Shown here in pieces: positions 35,855 to 49,286 of a DNA stretch of 64,000 nucleotides. The stretch is from Amylostereum areolatum (Eukaryota > Basidiomycota > Agaricomycetes > Russulales > Stereaceae). Every line of letters starts with the position of its first letter. The stretch's first letter is position 1. The translations under genes and the position numbers were made by a program. The DNA lies in contig SAXG01000071.1 of the NCBI GenBank assembly GCA_012932865.1, positions 1 to 64,000 of the forward strand, read 5' to 3'. The notes below the pieces were generated by a model. It did not search any database, was not told the DNA's origin, and saw only the letters and a list, made by a program, of their open reading frames with translations.

Positions 35855-38800
35855 TTAAGTAGCCTTCTCCTTGCCCTTTCCCTTCGACTTCACCCCAGCT
35901 TTCGTCGAGGATGCCCCTTCGCCAGTAACGCCACCTGTGGTACTCTCTTGGCGCTCCCCTTCCTTTGTTTTCACCTTCCCGGAGCTCTGACGACTATCAC
36001 GACTTCCCGAAGGGTCAGAAGGGCCACGCCCTGCTGTCGTACTGGAATGACTGTTCGCGCCCTTTGAAGGTGGATTGGCTCGTGGCGAGCTTCCGCTTGA
36101 CAGAGGCGTGGACGGAGCTGTGTTACCCTGCTGCTGCTGCCGGCGCGGACGCTTCCTAGAAGCAGGTCGATCGGGAGAAGAGATGGAAAGGGGACGAAGG
36201 TCGTATACAAGATCCACCGTACGAAGGTTGCGTACATCGTAAGGCAAGAGCGACGCGACCCATACCGGGTCGTAACAGTTGCGGTAGAGATCGGGTGGCG
36301 CTACAGCCTCTGTGTTGATGCGAGTAGAATGTTTCCTAGGCCGAGGTTCCGACCCCGGGACAGCCCGTCTGCCGACGCGAGGAGCGCGTTGACTGGAAAC
36401 GATCTCGTCAAGAGACCACATCCAGCTTGAGAGCGGTCGACTGCGCCACACAGGCGAGATACGAATGTACGATTTGTGGCCAGGAGCGACACCTTCTTCC
36501 TCAGAATCAGACTCGTCGGAGCTAACACCTTGTGTACCCATTCGAGTGAAGAGGTCGGCATGTCGCGGGAAGTATCTGATGATAACTTCTAGGCGCTTCT
36601 CATAAAGCTAGATTTTCTTTATGTGAGCCACGGAAAGCAATCTAAGGAACAACATGTATCTCACCCTGGTTTTCCGTGAGCTCCTGGATGCGCTATGCAA
36701 GCGATAGTCCACCTGCTCAGGGGTTTCTGGCGAAAGGATCCTCCTGTTGTAAGCAGTTCGTGCCGTCTTAAAGTGCTTAACTATGGCCCAAAGCACGCGC
36801 TCGAAGACTCGGAACGGAAGATCCAGGGGTTCCGGATAGGCGTACATTCCATGATTGACACAGTCAAGAAAACTCTGGGTGTAGACATGGAACGCGGCTT
36901 GATTTACTGGATGAGAGCGATCAAGAGTGAAGTCCAGGCGAAAGGATTCGGCGGTGATTCGGATGCAACCGGCGCGTTTGTGAATGAAGTCATCGACCTG
37001 TTGTTCGGTGAACGGAGGGGGTATATCGGCGATTGCTTCCAGTGATAGGATATTAAGGAGCCGAAGGAGGTGTTTGCGGATGTGAGACTGTCAAGCCTAT
37101 GTAAGAAAGCACCCGTTGACGATGCAATGTCACGACTTACTCGAAATAAAACCAATTGAGGGTGATCCGCCACCTCACGGTCCAGTAGGCGCATATCTGT
37201 CATGTAAACCTTTCCAGGCCCCTTTCCCTTAACCTTCCGAGAAGGCGCTGGTTGCAATCCCGCGCTTGCGGCCTGAGTCGCGACAGATTCTAGCTTGGCC
37301 AACGCGGCATCAATTCTACAGGATTGCTCTTTGGACTGCTCATTTAGCTGGCTTCCTAGCGTGGCGCAGCCTTCCGAGATCAACGAGAAGACGTAGGCCA
37401 TATGAGGGTCGTTCATCCCTGTTCCCGATCCAGTCGCGAACGACGGTGGCGAATCTGAAACACTATCGTGAGCATTTATCATCTCCATTGAAAGAGAGAG
37501 AAAAGGACTTCGCCGCTCGGAAGCGATCCTTCTTCCGAGGTGATCCCTCCTGAAGCCTGTTCTTGTTCTAGAGAAGATGAGCTGGCAGTTGTGTGAAGCA
37601 AAAGGCACTAACCTGAGTGTTGGCTAGGGGGAACATCAGGACCTTGTGGACCTGAAAACGAATGAGCACCCGGGCCGTGTAACAGTCAAAGGGATGCTTC
37701 TGACCTCGCTGATTGCCAGAGGAAGCTGTCGAGGAAATTAACGGAGGAGTAGAAAAAGCCCCAGACGAAGGAGGGAATGAAAAGTTCGCCGAGGAACCTG
37801 TATACGGAGGGGTAACGAAGCTGGATGTTAAGCACCGCTGTTTCGCCAAATAGTGGCTTGAAGCAACTGACCGTCCAGCAACGTTCTAGATTCAGACGGC
37901 GAGGCATTTGGTGGGTCAGCCTGAGCAGGACCTTGAAATTGGTTGGTGTTTTGATTCCTTGAATTCGTGATGTGCGACTGGGATATAAGTAAGTATCGAC
38001 CTTCCCAGCCTAAGACGATAAGACCTGTTATTTACTTTAGATGGGGACCGTGATTTCTTCCTGGTGCGTTTGAGGGTCGCGCGAGCCTTCGCTCCCTCCG
38101 TGTCCCCATTTGTTCCTTCCTCGTCAGTTTCGTCACTGGCAGCCGAGATGTCATCGTATCTCATCCATTGTTCTTTTTCAGCTTCGTTCATTGGTGTGAC
38201 ATCCTGGAAAAACATGAGCGTTCCGCAAGTCGGAACCAAGTCAATGTACACACCTGATCCACAAACTCGTGCTCGCGAGCTGCTCTTGCAGCCTGGAAAT
38301 GTCCCGTTAGCTTATCAGAGAAAGGCGCGCTTTGAATGCCCTCCAATGGCTCTACTAACCGAGGCGGAGGCTTCGGGTTGAACTTCTTTATTGAGTTGGG
38401 GGTGAGATTCTTCCATTGCGATATCTGCATCCTCAATGTGGGAACCAGAGTAAGTACCACGATCCTCCGTACGGGAGTTTTCAGCGGTTGGTCTGCCCTG
38501 AGGAGCATAAAGTGTGGGTCAGTGGACATGAGCGACGACGCACTGACAGAACATCGCTGACCAATTGAACCCACTGTATGGGCGATCGACTCAACCATGT
38601 ATGCGTCGCAGAGTCCGTCTCGTTTCCTTCGAATGCTGCTTGTGCTTTGGGACCTGGCAGAGACGACTGCGTAGACGGTCCCCTAGCCTGTATTGGAGTT
38701 AGCGCGAACTTACGGCGATAGAAGCCACAATGTTACTGTAAGTCCCTTCCGATTCTTCAAGTTACGAGTGTGCATGAGCTGGTCATGGTTATCACGATGG

Positions 38801-39049
38801 AGTTCAGAGCAAGGGTGTTTGACCCGCTACCTTCTGCAAGTGCACATTTCCTTTCATGAACCCGGGGAATGAGTGGGTCTTGTTCATTTTGTCGAAATGG
38901 GCATCTGGGTCTTCTGGGTTTCGGTCAGAGTCAAACTCTGGAGGTGCCGTACGTTTCTTCCGTGGATGAAACGCGAGGGAGGGAGATGTATTCTCAGAGC
39001 TGGGTTCCGCAGGACTAGGCGCGAGAGGGCCCGGCGTAGGGGCGGTCAT
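35855..39049 (-). CDS. Multi-exon unknown protein of an Agaricomycete accessory family
   Basis: The ATG at 39049 opens MTAPTPGPLAPSPAEPSSEN. About ten exons are recognisable, including DSDRNPEDPDAHFDKMNKTH, DVTPMNEAEKEQWMRYDDIS, RTLKRTRKKSRSPSK-like basic sequence, a helical exon with CRIDAALAKLESVATQAASA, FHVYTQSFLDCVNHG, and a last exon with ISPVWRSRPLSSWMWSLDEI, RNCYDPVWVASLLPYDVRNL and a Ser/Lys-rich tail. I recognise the general plan (a central TAESFRLDF-type block, an 'arginine-rich, then SDESDSEEE, then WRS...W' block, and a terminal NxYDPxW block) from abundant unannotated Agaricomycete proteins, but know no function or Pfam name. Confidence is for a real gene; exon borders are approximate. 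Confidence 0.5.
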
Positions 39050-39129
39050 GGTAAGTGGCAGCCACGGCCAGTGTCACCAGGAAGAGGAATACTTCGAGGA
39101 TGGCAAAACGAGCGGATACTTGAAGTTTA

Positions 39130-42100
39130 AACCACGACAAACAGCAAGATTGAATAATAGACCATTGCATTCATTGTTCGGCGGCGTGCCATTGCAGTGA
39201 GAGGATCGGCGCTTCGTACCGCCGGCATATCAGTGCGGTGACGCGCGTGCGAATGGTACATTGTTGAGGGCGGTGGGCGTTACTGGGAACTCAACGTACT
39301 CATCCGCCGGATCCGCCGGACCCTTTCGAGTTCCCCGCACCACACTCGGGGCTTCTCGCATTTCACAAGATCTCAGCACGCGGCATTGGCTATGCATGTC
39401 GCGGACGATACTGTACCAGTAGGGCTACCTGACAGGTGAGTCTATGCGGTGTGCGGTTTCAGTCCACAGCGTACACTCATACACAGGGCGATCATCGTTT
39501 CCCACTCTCTTCCCTACCTCCTCTCGTCGCCCATCCCGTCAACCCCGTCCCTCCTATACAACACCCGAGTCCTCGATTGCTTCACCGCCCTCCCACGCGA
39601 CCGACGGCGTGTGTCCGTGCATCGCACGCGGCAATGACGTCGATCGCGTTCAGTGCAGGGCTCGGGGTAGACGTCACCAGTCTGAGGATCTGTCTCGCCC
39701 CCGGTGTGTTTCCCTTCGGCTTTCTGCCTATTCGCCCACCAACACGCGTCTATCCTTCGTTCGCAGCGTTCACAGGCGCGTGTGCGCACGTCTCGGCATC
39801 CCCTCTACATTCTGACGCCCTTCCCTGCCTCCCGCCTGTCCTCTGTTTCCCTGCTCTTTCCCAAACTCGCAAATCGTCCTCAAATGTGCGCTTGCGTCCG
39901 GGGTTTGGCACACAACGATTGAAACACACCAGCACGCCGTGCTGGCGGGGCCGCGTTCTCTACAATCGATGCCAGGAGTCACGCACCTCCCGATTCACGA
40001 ACAAAGCTCACCGTGGCGGCCAAAGCTATCGGCCTCTTCGCGTGGGCTGCCCTTTCCCGCCACCACTCTTCTCAACTCCAACGACAGCCCGAACCGCGTC
40101 TTCCGTGCGGCGGCTCTCTGGAACGCGGTTCGCCTGCTCAGAGACGATGTGAACGCTGTCGAAACAAGGTGAGCACGCCGTTCATCTCGAATAAGTCGAA
40201 CACTGACCGGTATCACCGCCACCAGTGAATATTACCAATGTCAGCCCACCGCCGCGACGCGCGACCGCCACAGACCGCACCGGGTCGCACCATGTGTCGA
40301 TGCGAGGCTGCCTGTCGCGTTCCAGTCGTCGCCAAGGCTCAGAACCTCATGGCGTCCAAGGTGCGTGTTCATCGTGTCATTGCGCGGGACTTGAGCTCAC
40401 ATCGCGCTCTGTTCACCCTCGTAAACGAGCGGCTGTACGCTCACCTCGACATTGGTGACACCTTCCCCAGCATGCCCGTCCAGGTCATCTCTTGAAGACC
40501 TCGCCTTACCACCTTTGACGTCGATGGGACGACGGGGAACGCGCGACGGTGGCTGCGAAGGCGGCAGCTAGGGCGCGGGAGGTGGACGTGAGACGAGCTC
40601 GTGTAACGCTCTACTGCAGCTCGAGCAGGGCCCACGCGACGTCGCCATCAGCAGCTAGGGCGACAGCCGGGACAAGCGACGAGCTCGACATAGCTCGAGT
40701 TCGAATGGCACGCGCGCGACAGCGATGTCGCCGTCGGCGGCGGTGGGAAGAGGGCGGCGTCATGGAGGAAGAGGCGAGACGTTCGGACATTCCGAGGTTG
40801 AAGCGGGACGTGCGTGACAACAACGGACCTTGCTTATTGTTTTATGGAATTTGACTGTTTTTAGACTGGCAACGGCGAACGTTTGTCTTTAGAAATACAT
40901 AGATCATGTTATACGAAATGTGAACGACATCCGCGCACGGCCAGTGCAGCTTCACCTCTTTGCTTCACCAATTCAGTCTCTTCACCGGCACGCAGCTCCC
41001 TCCCTGACCCCAGCTCACCGATATACACGCTACATTGACCCACTTCGGTGCCCAGACCCTTCAGAAGCCGTGCGTCGACGGGCGGTGCCGATCTCACATC
41101 AGCTGCAGGTCGTCTGGTAAAGTGGATGAGTGTCGTAAAGAGGAGACGAGAACAGGGGCGCAAACATACCAGAGAGCGCGAAGGGCATGACGACGTGAGT
41201 GAACGCGAGCGCGCACTTTGCACTGTGGGTGCCGTCGCCATTTTTACTCCCGCTCTTCCGTGCCCCGGGCAGCGCTCATCCGCACTCCATCTTCTTCGAC
41301 CGGAAGCCAGGGAGAGGTGCCCGTCCTTGCCGCCCTCCCAACGTGGGAGAGCACGGCGCACGTGTGTTTCACTGTGGGCATCGTCGCCCGCCTCGTCGCC
41401 GACCCACCGCCCTCACTCTCTCGCCGACCCACCGCCCTCACTCTCTCGCCGCCCCTCCGCACTCGTGCGGCGTCCCTATTTGCCCTCTTCCAGCAAGACC
41501 ACCAGGAATCGTCATGGACAAAGGGCCTCTTCGTGTCAAAGGGCATGCGGATCTGGTCATGATCTTCGTTAGGGTGTATCGTTGGGCGGGGTCTTCCTTG
41601 AGCGCAAGGTGGGTGCTGCAGACACGTTGGGTGAGAATCCAAATGGGAATCAGCAAGGCGAGGTCCTGCTCGTGGAAGAATGCGAAGGAGAACGACCAGT
41701 CGTCGGGAGAGTCGCTCGATCGCAGGACGAACGACAGCAAAGTTTTCGAGCGCGCGGGGAAGGTGTGCGCAATGAAAGCGTGGATTGGGCAGGTAACGTT
41801 AGAGGCAAGTCCTCCAAGGCTTTTGGATAAGAAACGCACGGAGAAATGACCACGAAACACGGGCCCCCGCGTGGCTGCACCGTGGCCCGTTCTGCAGGCA
41901 CGTCGATCTCGACACCGATTTTGTGTAGACTTCCATGCCGTTCTCATTTCACAAAGCGTGGTAGGCCACGCGCCTTGGGGACGACGCGCGGACGATGTCG
42001 GCGTCTGGGTATGCGTAACTGGGAGCCGGAGTGCTACAGGATAGAGTAAGTCACACTTCGTCTGCACCGTTCATGGCACTCACTTTGATGCTCTCTGACC

Positions 42101-42600
42101 CTCCATGAACATACTTGACGTGCTCCCGCGGACATACGGATGTGTGGGCGACAGGTCGAAGGGAGATATACTGAGTAAACGCGAGGGATTGTTGCACAAT
42201 ACTTACGTGCATAAACCCGTCTCGCAAAACTCGCTCGTTCCCACGGGCACGTGCCGGTGGTTGAGTTGCCTAAACGTACGTTCGTACAGTAGGCCGCCGT
42301 CGTAGTACTACCGTCTGTATACGGTCTACGTACACTACTATGGCGGAAAAAGTCCAGCTCGTCACTTGTCGCCGATACCCCCATTCATTTCGAGGCGCAG
42401 AGTGGTCCCGTGTCAGACTCCCCGACTTTGTGCTTTGCGTAGAATGCCAGGCCGGTGGCAACCTGAACACGTTGGCAGAAAGATGCCGGTTCATCAGTTC
42501 GTGAAGCTATGTCCATCTAGTCATTCGTCTCTCTCACTTACATATCTATAGACTTTCGTGTTCTCGTAAGAGACGAGACACAAGTTGGGGGCTGTCGTTT
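39130..42600. other. Spacer interval without a recognised gene
   Basis: Long C-rich frames (for example 39436-40152 and 41048-41572) overlap on several frames and strands and show no domain. They fit compositional openness better than coding. Confidence 0.4.
41398..41447. repeat. Perfect 25-bp tandem duplication
   Basis: The unit starting GCCGACCCACCGCCCTCACT occurs twice without mismatch, and a third partial unit follows. Confidence 0.85.
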
Positions 42601-42729
42601 TGAATTTCGGGAGGTAAAACCTGCAATCGAACCCGAGTTTCGTCTCGGGTTCAGCACATTCCTTACAAAAGAAGTCGCCCTGTTCCAACTGGTAAACCTA
42701 TTCCACAAGACCCCCTTGCACACTCTATT

Positions 42730-44611
42730 TACGGACGGCTATTGAAGAATGCAGTTGCCGCGATCTTACGGCCTGTGTTGGAAAAACATAAACTTCACAT
42801 GAATCTCCCGGCCGTCATCCATCGCCACATTGAGATGAAAGTGAGGGCCACATGTGGTGAGTCTTCTTTCGATTGTGTATATGCGCAGTAATATCTAAAG
42901 TGTCTTGGATTTAGATTTTTGTGGTACCGGGTTACTGTTCTGCACTTGGATGTGCATTATCTGCGGGCGGGAGATATGCGACTCTTGCAAATCAGACGCG
43001 AACGTGAGCACAGAACATTCATGCGGGGTCAAGTAGTGTACTATAACTCACTCGTGGTAGACGTTCCCCAAGATCCACTGCTCAGCGACAAGGTTGCACC
43101 ACAATGGAGATGACTATAGACCAGTAACAAGGTTCTCTGAATCGACTATTGAGGAAAATTTATCATTTATGAATGATATGCTTTCACAATCAAGGTGAGA
43201 CCATGTCCACTCGTCGTTGATGCGCTAAAATGTCGACCAACTATAGTCGTGAATCTGTGTGGGACCTTCCGCCACCAATACCAGAGCCAGGGGGTCCTGT
43301 TAGGATTCCCATACTCGATCTTTTATCCGGCACTTCAGGAGAAAGAATCTTTGCCGCTGCTTGCCTTCATGGGTACCCTGTTGTTGTTTCGGGGATGGAA
43401 GATTCCTTACAACACGTCTGGACACCGCAAGTCCTTCATAAAAGAGTATGGTTCTAAGCTTGTCACCCTCGTTGACACCCAGCTGGACCAGATATCGGCG
43501 ACAAAGTACTCGGTCAAACACTTCTTTGAGCAGTTTGGGAAGTACGATTCCCCAACAAGGGTGAGATGGAAGCTGAAGGTATGCGCATCGCTTCATCGAT
43601 GGAATGCACACCGGCTTCATGCCTAAGTTCACAGGACTGGCCGTCAAAAGCAGCTTTCATCCAAGAATTCCGTAGTCGATACGAGATATTGATGAATGCA
43701 CTTCCTCCCGGGATCCGAGATTGGATCAGGCGGGATGGCCGCCAAAATCTGATCGCGTACTTCGCTTTGAATGCGATGGATCCTGACATTGGTGAGCGAT
43801 TTAGGGTTTCCGTTTGCAACAAACCTCAGCCTGTATCATTCTCAGGACCGAAAATGTACAACGCTCTCTGCACTGGAACCGGAGACGACGACAAACATGC
43901 CACGACATACCTCCACGAGGATATATGTTGCGCATTCAATATAATGCTCTACTCTGAGCTTCGTCCGAACGGGGAGCCCGGGGCCGCTCGATGGGACATC
44001 ATACACCCAGACGACACAGACCTTTTCCGCCGGATTGCTATCGAGGAGAATATGTGCAACGGTCTGAAAGACCCTATACACTCTCAGGAAACCTATCTTA
44101 GCCCTAGCGCAGTGGACAAACTACGATCTCGCGGAGTCAAAGTGTGCACAATATTCCAGGAGGTTGGAGACCTTGTTATGATCCCAGCCAAATCTCCCCA
44201 CCAGGTATGACTCGTAGAAGGACCTGGCATGGTTGACTGAATCCTTCTCGGTAGGTTACGAATTTGTCCGACGCCAACAAAATCGCGTGCGATTTTCTTA
44301 ATCCCTTGCGTCTTCGAGATACCGAGGTTGTCGCCCAAGAACTGCGTGACCATCGTCTCTCTATGGCGGAGGGAGAGGATGTATTGCAGTTCTATAACGC
44401 ACTTTGGTGGGCCTGGATCCATTTAAGGGAACGCCTGGATGAGCTCGAGTCTCGCCCTCACGCCCTCTTCTCCACACAAGTCGCTCTTGACGCTTCTATA
44501 TTTGACCATCCAATGGATGTGGACGGTCCTATCGTCAATCACCCGCCAGGAGCAGACGAGGTCGCACTCCATCATCACTCCACCTCTCCTGTCTCCAGTC
44601 GCCAACGTTGA
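42730..44611 (+). CDS. KDM3-like JmjC-domain protein with cysteine-rich zinc finger
   Basis: JmjC proteins are Fe(II)/2-oxoglutarate oxygenases; the KDM3 branch demethylates histone lysines in the nucleus. An upstream exon reads LLKNAVAAILRPVLEKHKLH. Spliced across an intron ending near 42914, the protein reads CDFCGTGLLFCTWMCIICGR and then EICDSC, a zinc finger with three CxxC-type pairs as seen before KDM3 JmjC domains. The next part starts MSTNYSRESVWDLPPPIPEP at 43230. The JmjC core reads TYLHEDICCAFNIMLYSE (HxD iron ligands), WDIIHPDDTDLFRRIA, DPIHSQETYLS, FQEVGDLVMIPAKSPHQV (third ligand His) and ACDFLNPLRL. All three metal ligands are present, so activity is plausible. A frame hop at an AAAA run near 43440 needs one base fewer to link HVWTPQVLHK with EYGSKLVTLVD. 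The first exon is not defined. Confidence 0.75.
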
Positions 44612-46607
44612 TGCCTCCTTAAGCCCACATGCCGAGGCTAAGGGAGTCCTCCCTTCATCCTACGGCCGCCGCTTCCTCATCCTCCTCGAACGTCTGTAAT
44701 TGAACCTGTCTCTACGCCAACGTCGCGGATAACGTAGGTTCGGGGAGCGAAGTTAAACTGACCAAGGCCGGCAGAAAGAACAGGAGGAAGAAGGAAAGCG
44801 TTTTCAATCCGGTGGAATTTCACCGGACGCGCGGTTTCAACCTGCCCCTCTCCAAGCGAAGTGCGACTGGGAAGCATCCAATGAACCGGGATCAGTATCA
44901 TTCATCATTTGTCTGTATCTCTATACCCACTTCGTCACATCCGACCTGACCGTCCTCCTTGTAGGGAAGTCGTGGCACACTGCATCTGTGAGATACCTCG
45001 AGCGCGAACCCAAGTCACGGACGCATCATAGAAACGTCCCTCCGCAAGATCAATGGCGACGAAGAATTTATGCAGAGACTGATATCGTATCTTAAGCCAG
45101 CAGCATAATACAGGCCTTCCCATCCTTCTCCAATCTACGGCTCAGACATACTTACGACTTTTGCGGGGACGTATTCAAATATTCGACGTGTATGATATGT
45201 TCACTTAGACATCGAGTTCCTATGTGGCATGTAACTTTCTACCTCGAGTTCACCTGAGCCTATCTTCGAATTGACGTCCACCCTCTTCGCCCACCGCATG
45301 AAAGAGTCATATGTACACGGGCAAGGCCATATGCTGTTAAGTGCATTACAAGGAAACACCTGGATATGTACACACGCCCCCCGCCAGAGGAAAGGTCCGT
45401 GAAAATTCTGTAGCGACGAGAGAACTACTGTCTATAATGGGGCACATGTTGTGAATAACCATTGCTCTGGTATATCTTCAACAGGACATGGATGCCGATC
45501 AGCATGGCAGCCAGTAACAGTAAAGGGAGATATCGTTCGACGGGCACCCGACCGATGAGTGCGCCAAAGCCTTCGTTTTAGAACCGAAGCTGCCCGTCGA
45601 TTTGTATATGGCAACGGAGGTGAAGGACCTTAAACGAGGACGTACGTGCCATGGCGAGTGACGACCAGTAGCTGCAACGTGGAGGAATTCGCAGCTTGAA
45701 CGATGGCCAGAGAGACCTTGGATCGCCGAGAAAACCCCGAATACCCTGGATGAGCGTGGTCTGACGCGAGCACTAGCGGGAGATACGCACTAGCAGAAGT
45801 ACTAGCACGGCCCCTTGCTGAAGATCGTCGGGGAAAAAACGGGATGTTGATTGAGACACCGTGTTGTCGAAGCCAGAGTCGACTAGTCCTTAAAGTAATT
45901 CAGTTCCAAGAAGAACTTGTAGCACCCGCTGTCTTGCTGATGCGTGTGAGGGCCTGGCTTCCCCTGCTGCCGATTGTCAATGTCGACCGCAATGCCCTCG
46001 AGGGGTCTGACTGTCCCGAGCCCGCGGAGAGCTTGCGTTCGAAGATGGCGGCGCCGACGCCGACGATCTGGTCGCAGGTCGATGATAACGAGGGTATAGT
46101 ACGTCCGTGGCGCCGCGCGACCTCGGGGTCTGATACGGTCGTCAGAACAGAGAGCACGGCGAGGCGCCCACGATGGTGGTCTGTCGTCGCCAGTGGATAC
46201 ATTTGCAAGGTACGGGCATTCAGCGTGCTGAGAAATAAATGATTGTCGAGTGGACGTACATGTAGGTTGGCTGGGAGCTAGTCGCATGCATGCTGAGACA
46301 CGAGGGGTCGGCGGAAAAGGGTAGATCTGGTCGGAAGTAGCCGTTATCGTTGAGGATGGAGAAGAGAGAAGAAAAGAAAGAAGACGAACGTGGTGAGACT
46401 GAGCTAGTTAGTACCTGGTCTCTTGTACCCCAATGATTCAGGGACGACCACGAGCACTCGGTTGTATATGGATTCAAATATTTGTAGTGTCCATTGACCG
46501 CTTGCAGATGAACCGATCTGCCTCATGAACTGAACCGTGTTCGCTGCCCAAATCCTCCTGCATGAACAACTGTGAGCGAGCAAGAGTTGAAGGCTAGTCT
46601 CGGATCA
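44612..46607. other. Interval without a recognised gene
   Basis: A minus-strand frame at about 45880-46210 (VLTTVSDPEVARRHGRTIPS) is open but unassigned. Nothing else is supported. Confidence 0.35.
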
Positions 46608-46642
46608 AGACCCTCGGCTCCGCAGGCTCCGCGAGAGGGTCT
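46608..46642. repeat. Hairpin just outside the left end of the DUF6589 element
   Basis: AGACCCTC (46608-46615) pairs with GAGGGTCT (46635-46642), an 8-bp perfect stem with a 19-base loop, ending four bases before the terminal repeat. Confidence 0.6.
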
Positions 46643-46646
46643 CGTC

Positions 46647-46679
46647 GCAAAGTAGGGGTTTTGATGGGGGTCAGGGGGG
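46647..46679 (+). repeat. Left terminal inverted repeat of the DUF6589 element
   Basis: Starts GCAAAGTAGGGGTTTTG and includes GGGGGTCAGGGGGG; inverted partner at 49541-49572. Confidence 0.8.
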
Positions 46680-46790
46680 TACTACAAATTCGTACACTTC
46701 GCTACGTTTCCATCCATAAGAAATCTGTAGTGTCAGTGAAGCTCCAGTGAAGGTCCTGCGTCGTTTCCGCACTTGCCTCCCGCCGCGAGC

Positions 46791-49286
46791 ATGGACGAGC
46801 CCGCCTCCACTTCCTCTCAGCAGCAACACACCCAGAAGATCAGGAATGTTCTTACATGCATCAAAGACAACAAGTTCACATCTCTGAACACCTTCCTTCT
46901 CGCTTTCTATGCCTCAACCGACGATGAGATCAAGACCAAAGTCGGGAACAATCTGCGCTACACGGAGGGCAAGACCTACGGACCCGACGCCATCGTCGAG
47001 TCCTGGCTTCAACGAGCTCTGACGAAGCGGACTGCTCAAATTCTCGTCAAGGAGTCCACTCGAACCTACCACAACGACGAGCTTCGTCTCTCCTCAACCA
47101 AGGTCACCGTCGCTTACCTCTCGACAAACTTCGGTCTGCCCTCGATCATGCGCTTATATCAGCGCGTTCTTCCTTGTCTGTGGCTTCTTCTGTACACCCT
47201 GCTCACGGCGGAGAACGACTACGAACGGTGGAACAGACGGACCAAGGAGGGGAAGGAGGAAATGGCAGAACGGGTACGTGGTCGTTCAACCGTTTAATCA
47301 TATCTGCTCTCTCAATATGCCCTAGATTATTCTGGTTATCATCAGCATGTTGCTCTTTGGCCGGAACCGCGCCACCGATGCCTTTCAACTTGTCGTCGGA
47401 ATATTTCTCTCAAGTTCCGGGGCGGGCAAACGTATCATCGACGTCTTCAATCATATGGGTATCTCGGTCAGCTATGAGTGAGCCATGCTCCTTGTCTACG
47501 TCCTGGCAATTCCTCACATCATGTAGTACGACACAACGGTGTTTAACGACACTAACTGAGGACGCCCGCGCTACAGCGCGGGAGTTTATATCTTCCTCCG
47601 AGAACCTGTGGGGTTTGGTGTACGATAATATAAATTTCACGTTGCGCAAATCATCGCAAAGGCTGGATTCAGCAACCGAACAAATCAATGCAACAATGTC
47701 GGCTATATTCTCTCTCCCCGGCAAATTCACGCGCGCACTCTTCGGCTCCGCACTTTCAAGAAGTGAGCGGACTAAAGGGGGGCGGAAGAAGATGATGATT
47801 GTGGACCTCAAGATCACAACGGACGAGCAGCGGCACCTCGACAAAGCCACCAAGCACCATTAAGTCCGTACTCTCCTACTGCGTTACGCGCCTGGATTCC
47901 AGAAGACAAAGAAATCCAAAAATCCCGAGATGAAACAGATCCGAAAGATGGTTAAGAAGAATAAACCTCGAGTTCGCTGTCTCGGTCACGAACAAACCCA
48001 GTTCTTCCCCCTCCGGCGCTCAATGAGGAAGAAGCCTCTGTCGGCGGGACCATTCGCGTCATCACAACCATATTCACCACATTGCTAGGGCTTGCGGAGC
48101 AGGTCATCGACTCCCAGCTTCGGCTTATTGTAGGAGATTGGCTAACAATCCGAAACCTCCGTATCATGGTCGAAGAGCGAATGGACGAGTTCTCCAGCTT
48201 TGCGCGCCTGGACTGGGTACAAGAGGCATCCGAGTCAATGCCGTTTCATTTCCAGCTCAACGCGATGTACATGCTCTACCGCACGCATGTTGGCTACGTA
48301 GGAGACCAGGACCCCACGTCTCTTGATGCCCACCGTCGTATACTCAAACGCTTCAAGCTGGACCTTCGTAAGCCCGAGTACAACAAGGCCAAGGAGCTAG
48401 TACATCACTCACTCGTTGCAAGGATCTTGGATTGCGCACGGTATGTCTGTCTTATATCCATTGTCGTGCTTCACATCTTTTAACTTCTGATTGAACAGGA
48501 TTTTGCTCAAGGAGCGTGGTGTCGCAGATGGGGACTTGGCGAAATGGGATCCCTCATGGGAAGATTTTGATAGGCTCGTGTGCGAGCTTGTCGGTCGGTT
48601 TGCAACCACATCGGCCGCGCAACAGGCTCTTCAAGTGGCGGATGATGTTCCCGCACACAGCATCCTCTTCGTTCGTGACGCCCTTTTGTTTAAGGAGTTC
48701 GGCGATGCTATACGAGATGCGGATGTCGGACGTATGTGGTCTGTCTACCGTGTCTGGGTGTTTATGATGCGCGGCGCTGGATGCCACAACTACGGGAACG
48801 AGATCCTAGAGATGATAGCCCAGTTTTGTTATGTGCTTTCGGCCAAACTTGCGGAGATCGTCGAACGGACTTGGTTGGTAAACCGGTGGGGGAAAAGGGG
48901 GAGATCTATCCCAACGGACCTCTACCTCGAACACAACAATGGGTTCATTAAGGTAGGAGGCTGTATCGTGTCGGTATCAAGCTCGTTAACTTGATTTTTT
49001 TCCGTAGAATATGTTCGCTGCGATGGGAAGCAATGCATCGATCTCGCACATCCAGAACAAGGCCTCTGCCAACGTTGAGGTGCTACGCAAACTCTCACAC
49101 GAGATGTCGTGGTTCTTTGGGCTCGCCGATCCTCACCGCCGCCATCATGATGTCACCAGCGACTCCGATATCCACGCGCTGCGTAACGATTTGTTGGAAC
49201 AGCTGCTTGAACTGGTTGTTTCGAAGCAGCATTTCAGGTGCAGCATAGCAAAGGCGAACGGTCGCTGGGATCCACTAGCACTCTGA
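46791..49286 (+). CDS. DUF6589 protein, candidate DDE-type transposase
   Basis: The ATG at 46791 opens MDEPASTSSQQQHTQKIRNV. Introns are short; one ends at the AG before IILVIISMLLFGRNRATDAF (about 47323). The domain continues FLSSSGAGKRIIDVFNHMG, VYDNINFTLRKSSQRLDSAT, GLAEQVIDSQLRLIVGDWLT, a helical part with LDWVQEASESMPFHFQLNAM, MRGAGCHNYGNEILEMIAQF and DLYLEHNNGFIKNMFAAMGS. This is the layout of the DUF6589 family, abundant in basidiomycetes and of no assigned function. I infer an RNase H-like catalytic triad: Asp in YDNINF (codon at 47624), Asp in VGDWLT (48135) and Glu in YLEHNN (48929), spaced as in DDE transposases. Position inside matching terminal repeats supports this. Some frame joins around 47460-47560 and 47860-48000 are unclear (introns or frameshifts), so intactness is unproven. 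Confidence 0.75.

Noticed and set aside
39436..40152. A 238-codon open frame in the spacer
   Set aside because: C-rich sequence open in several frames; no recognisable domain or intron pattern.
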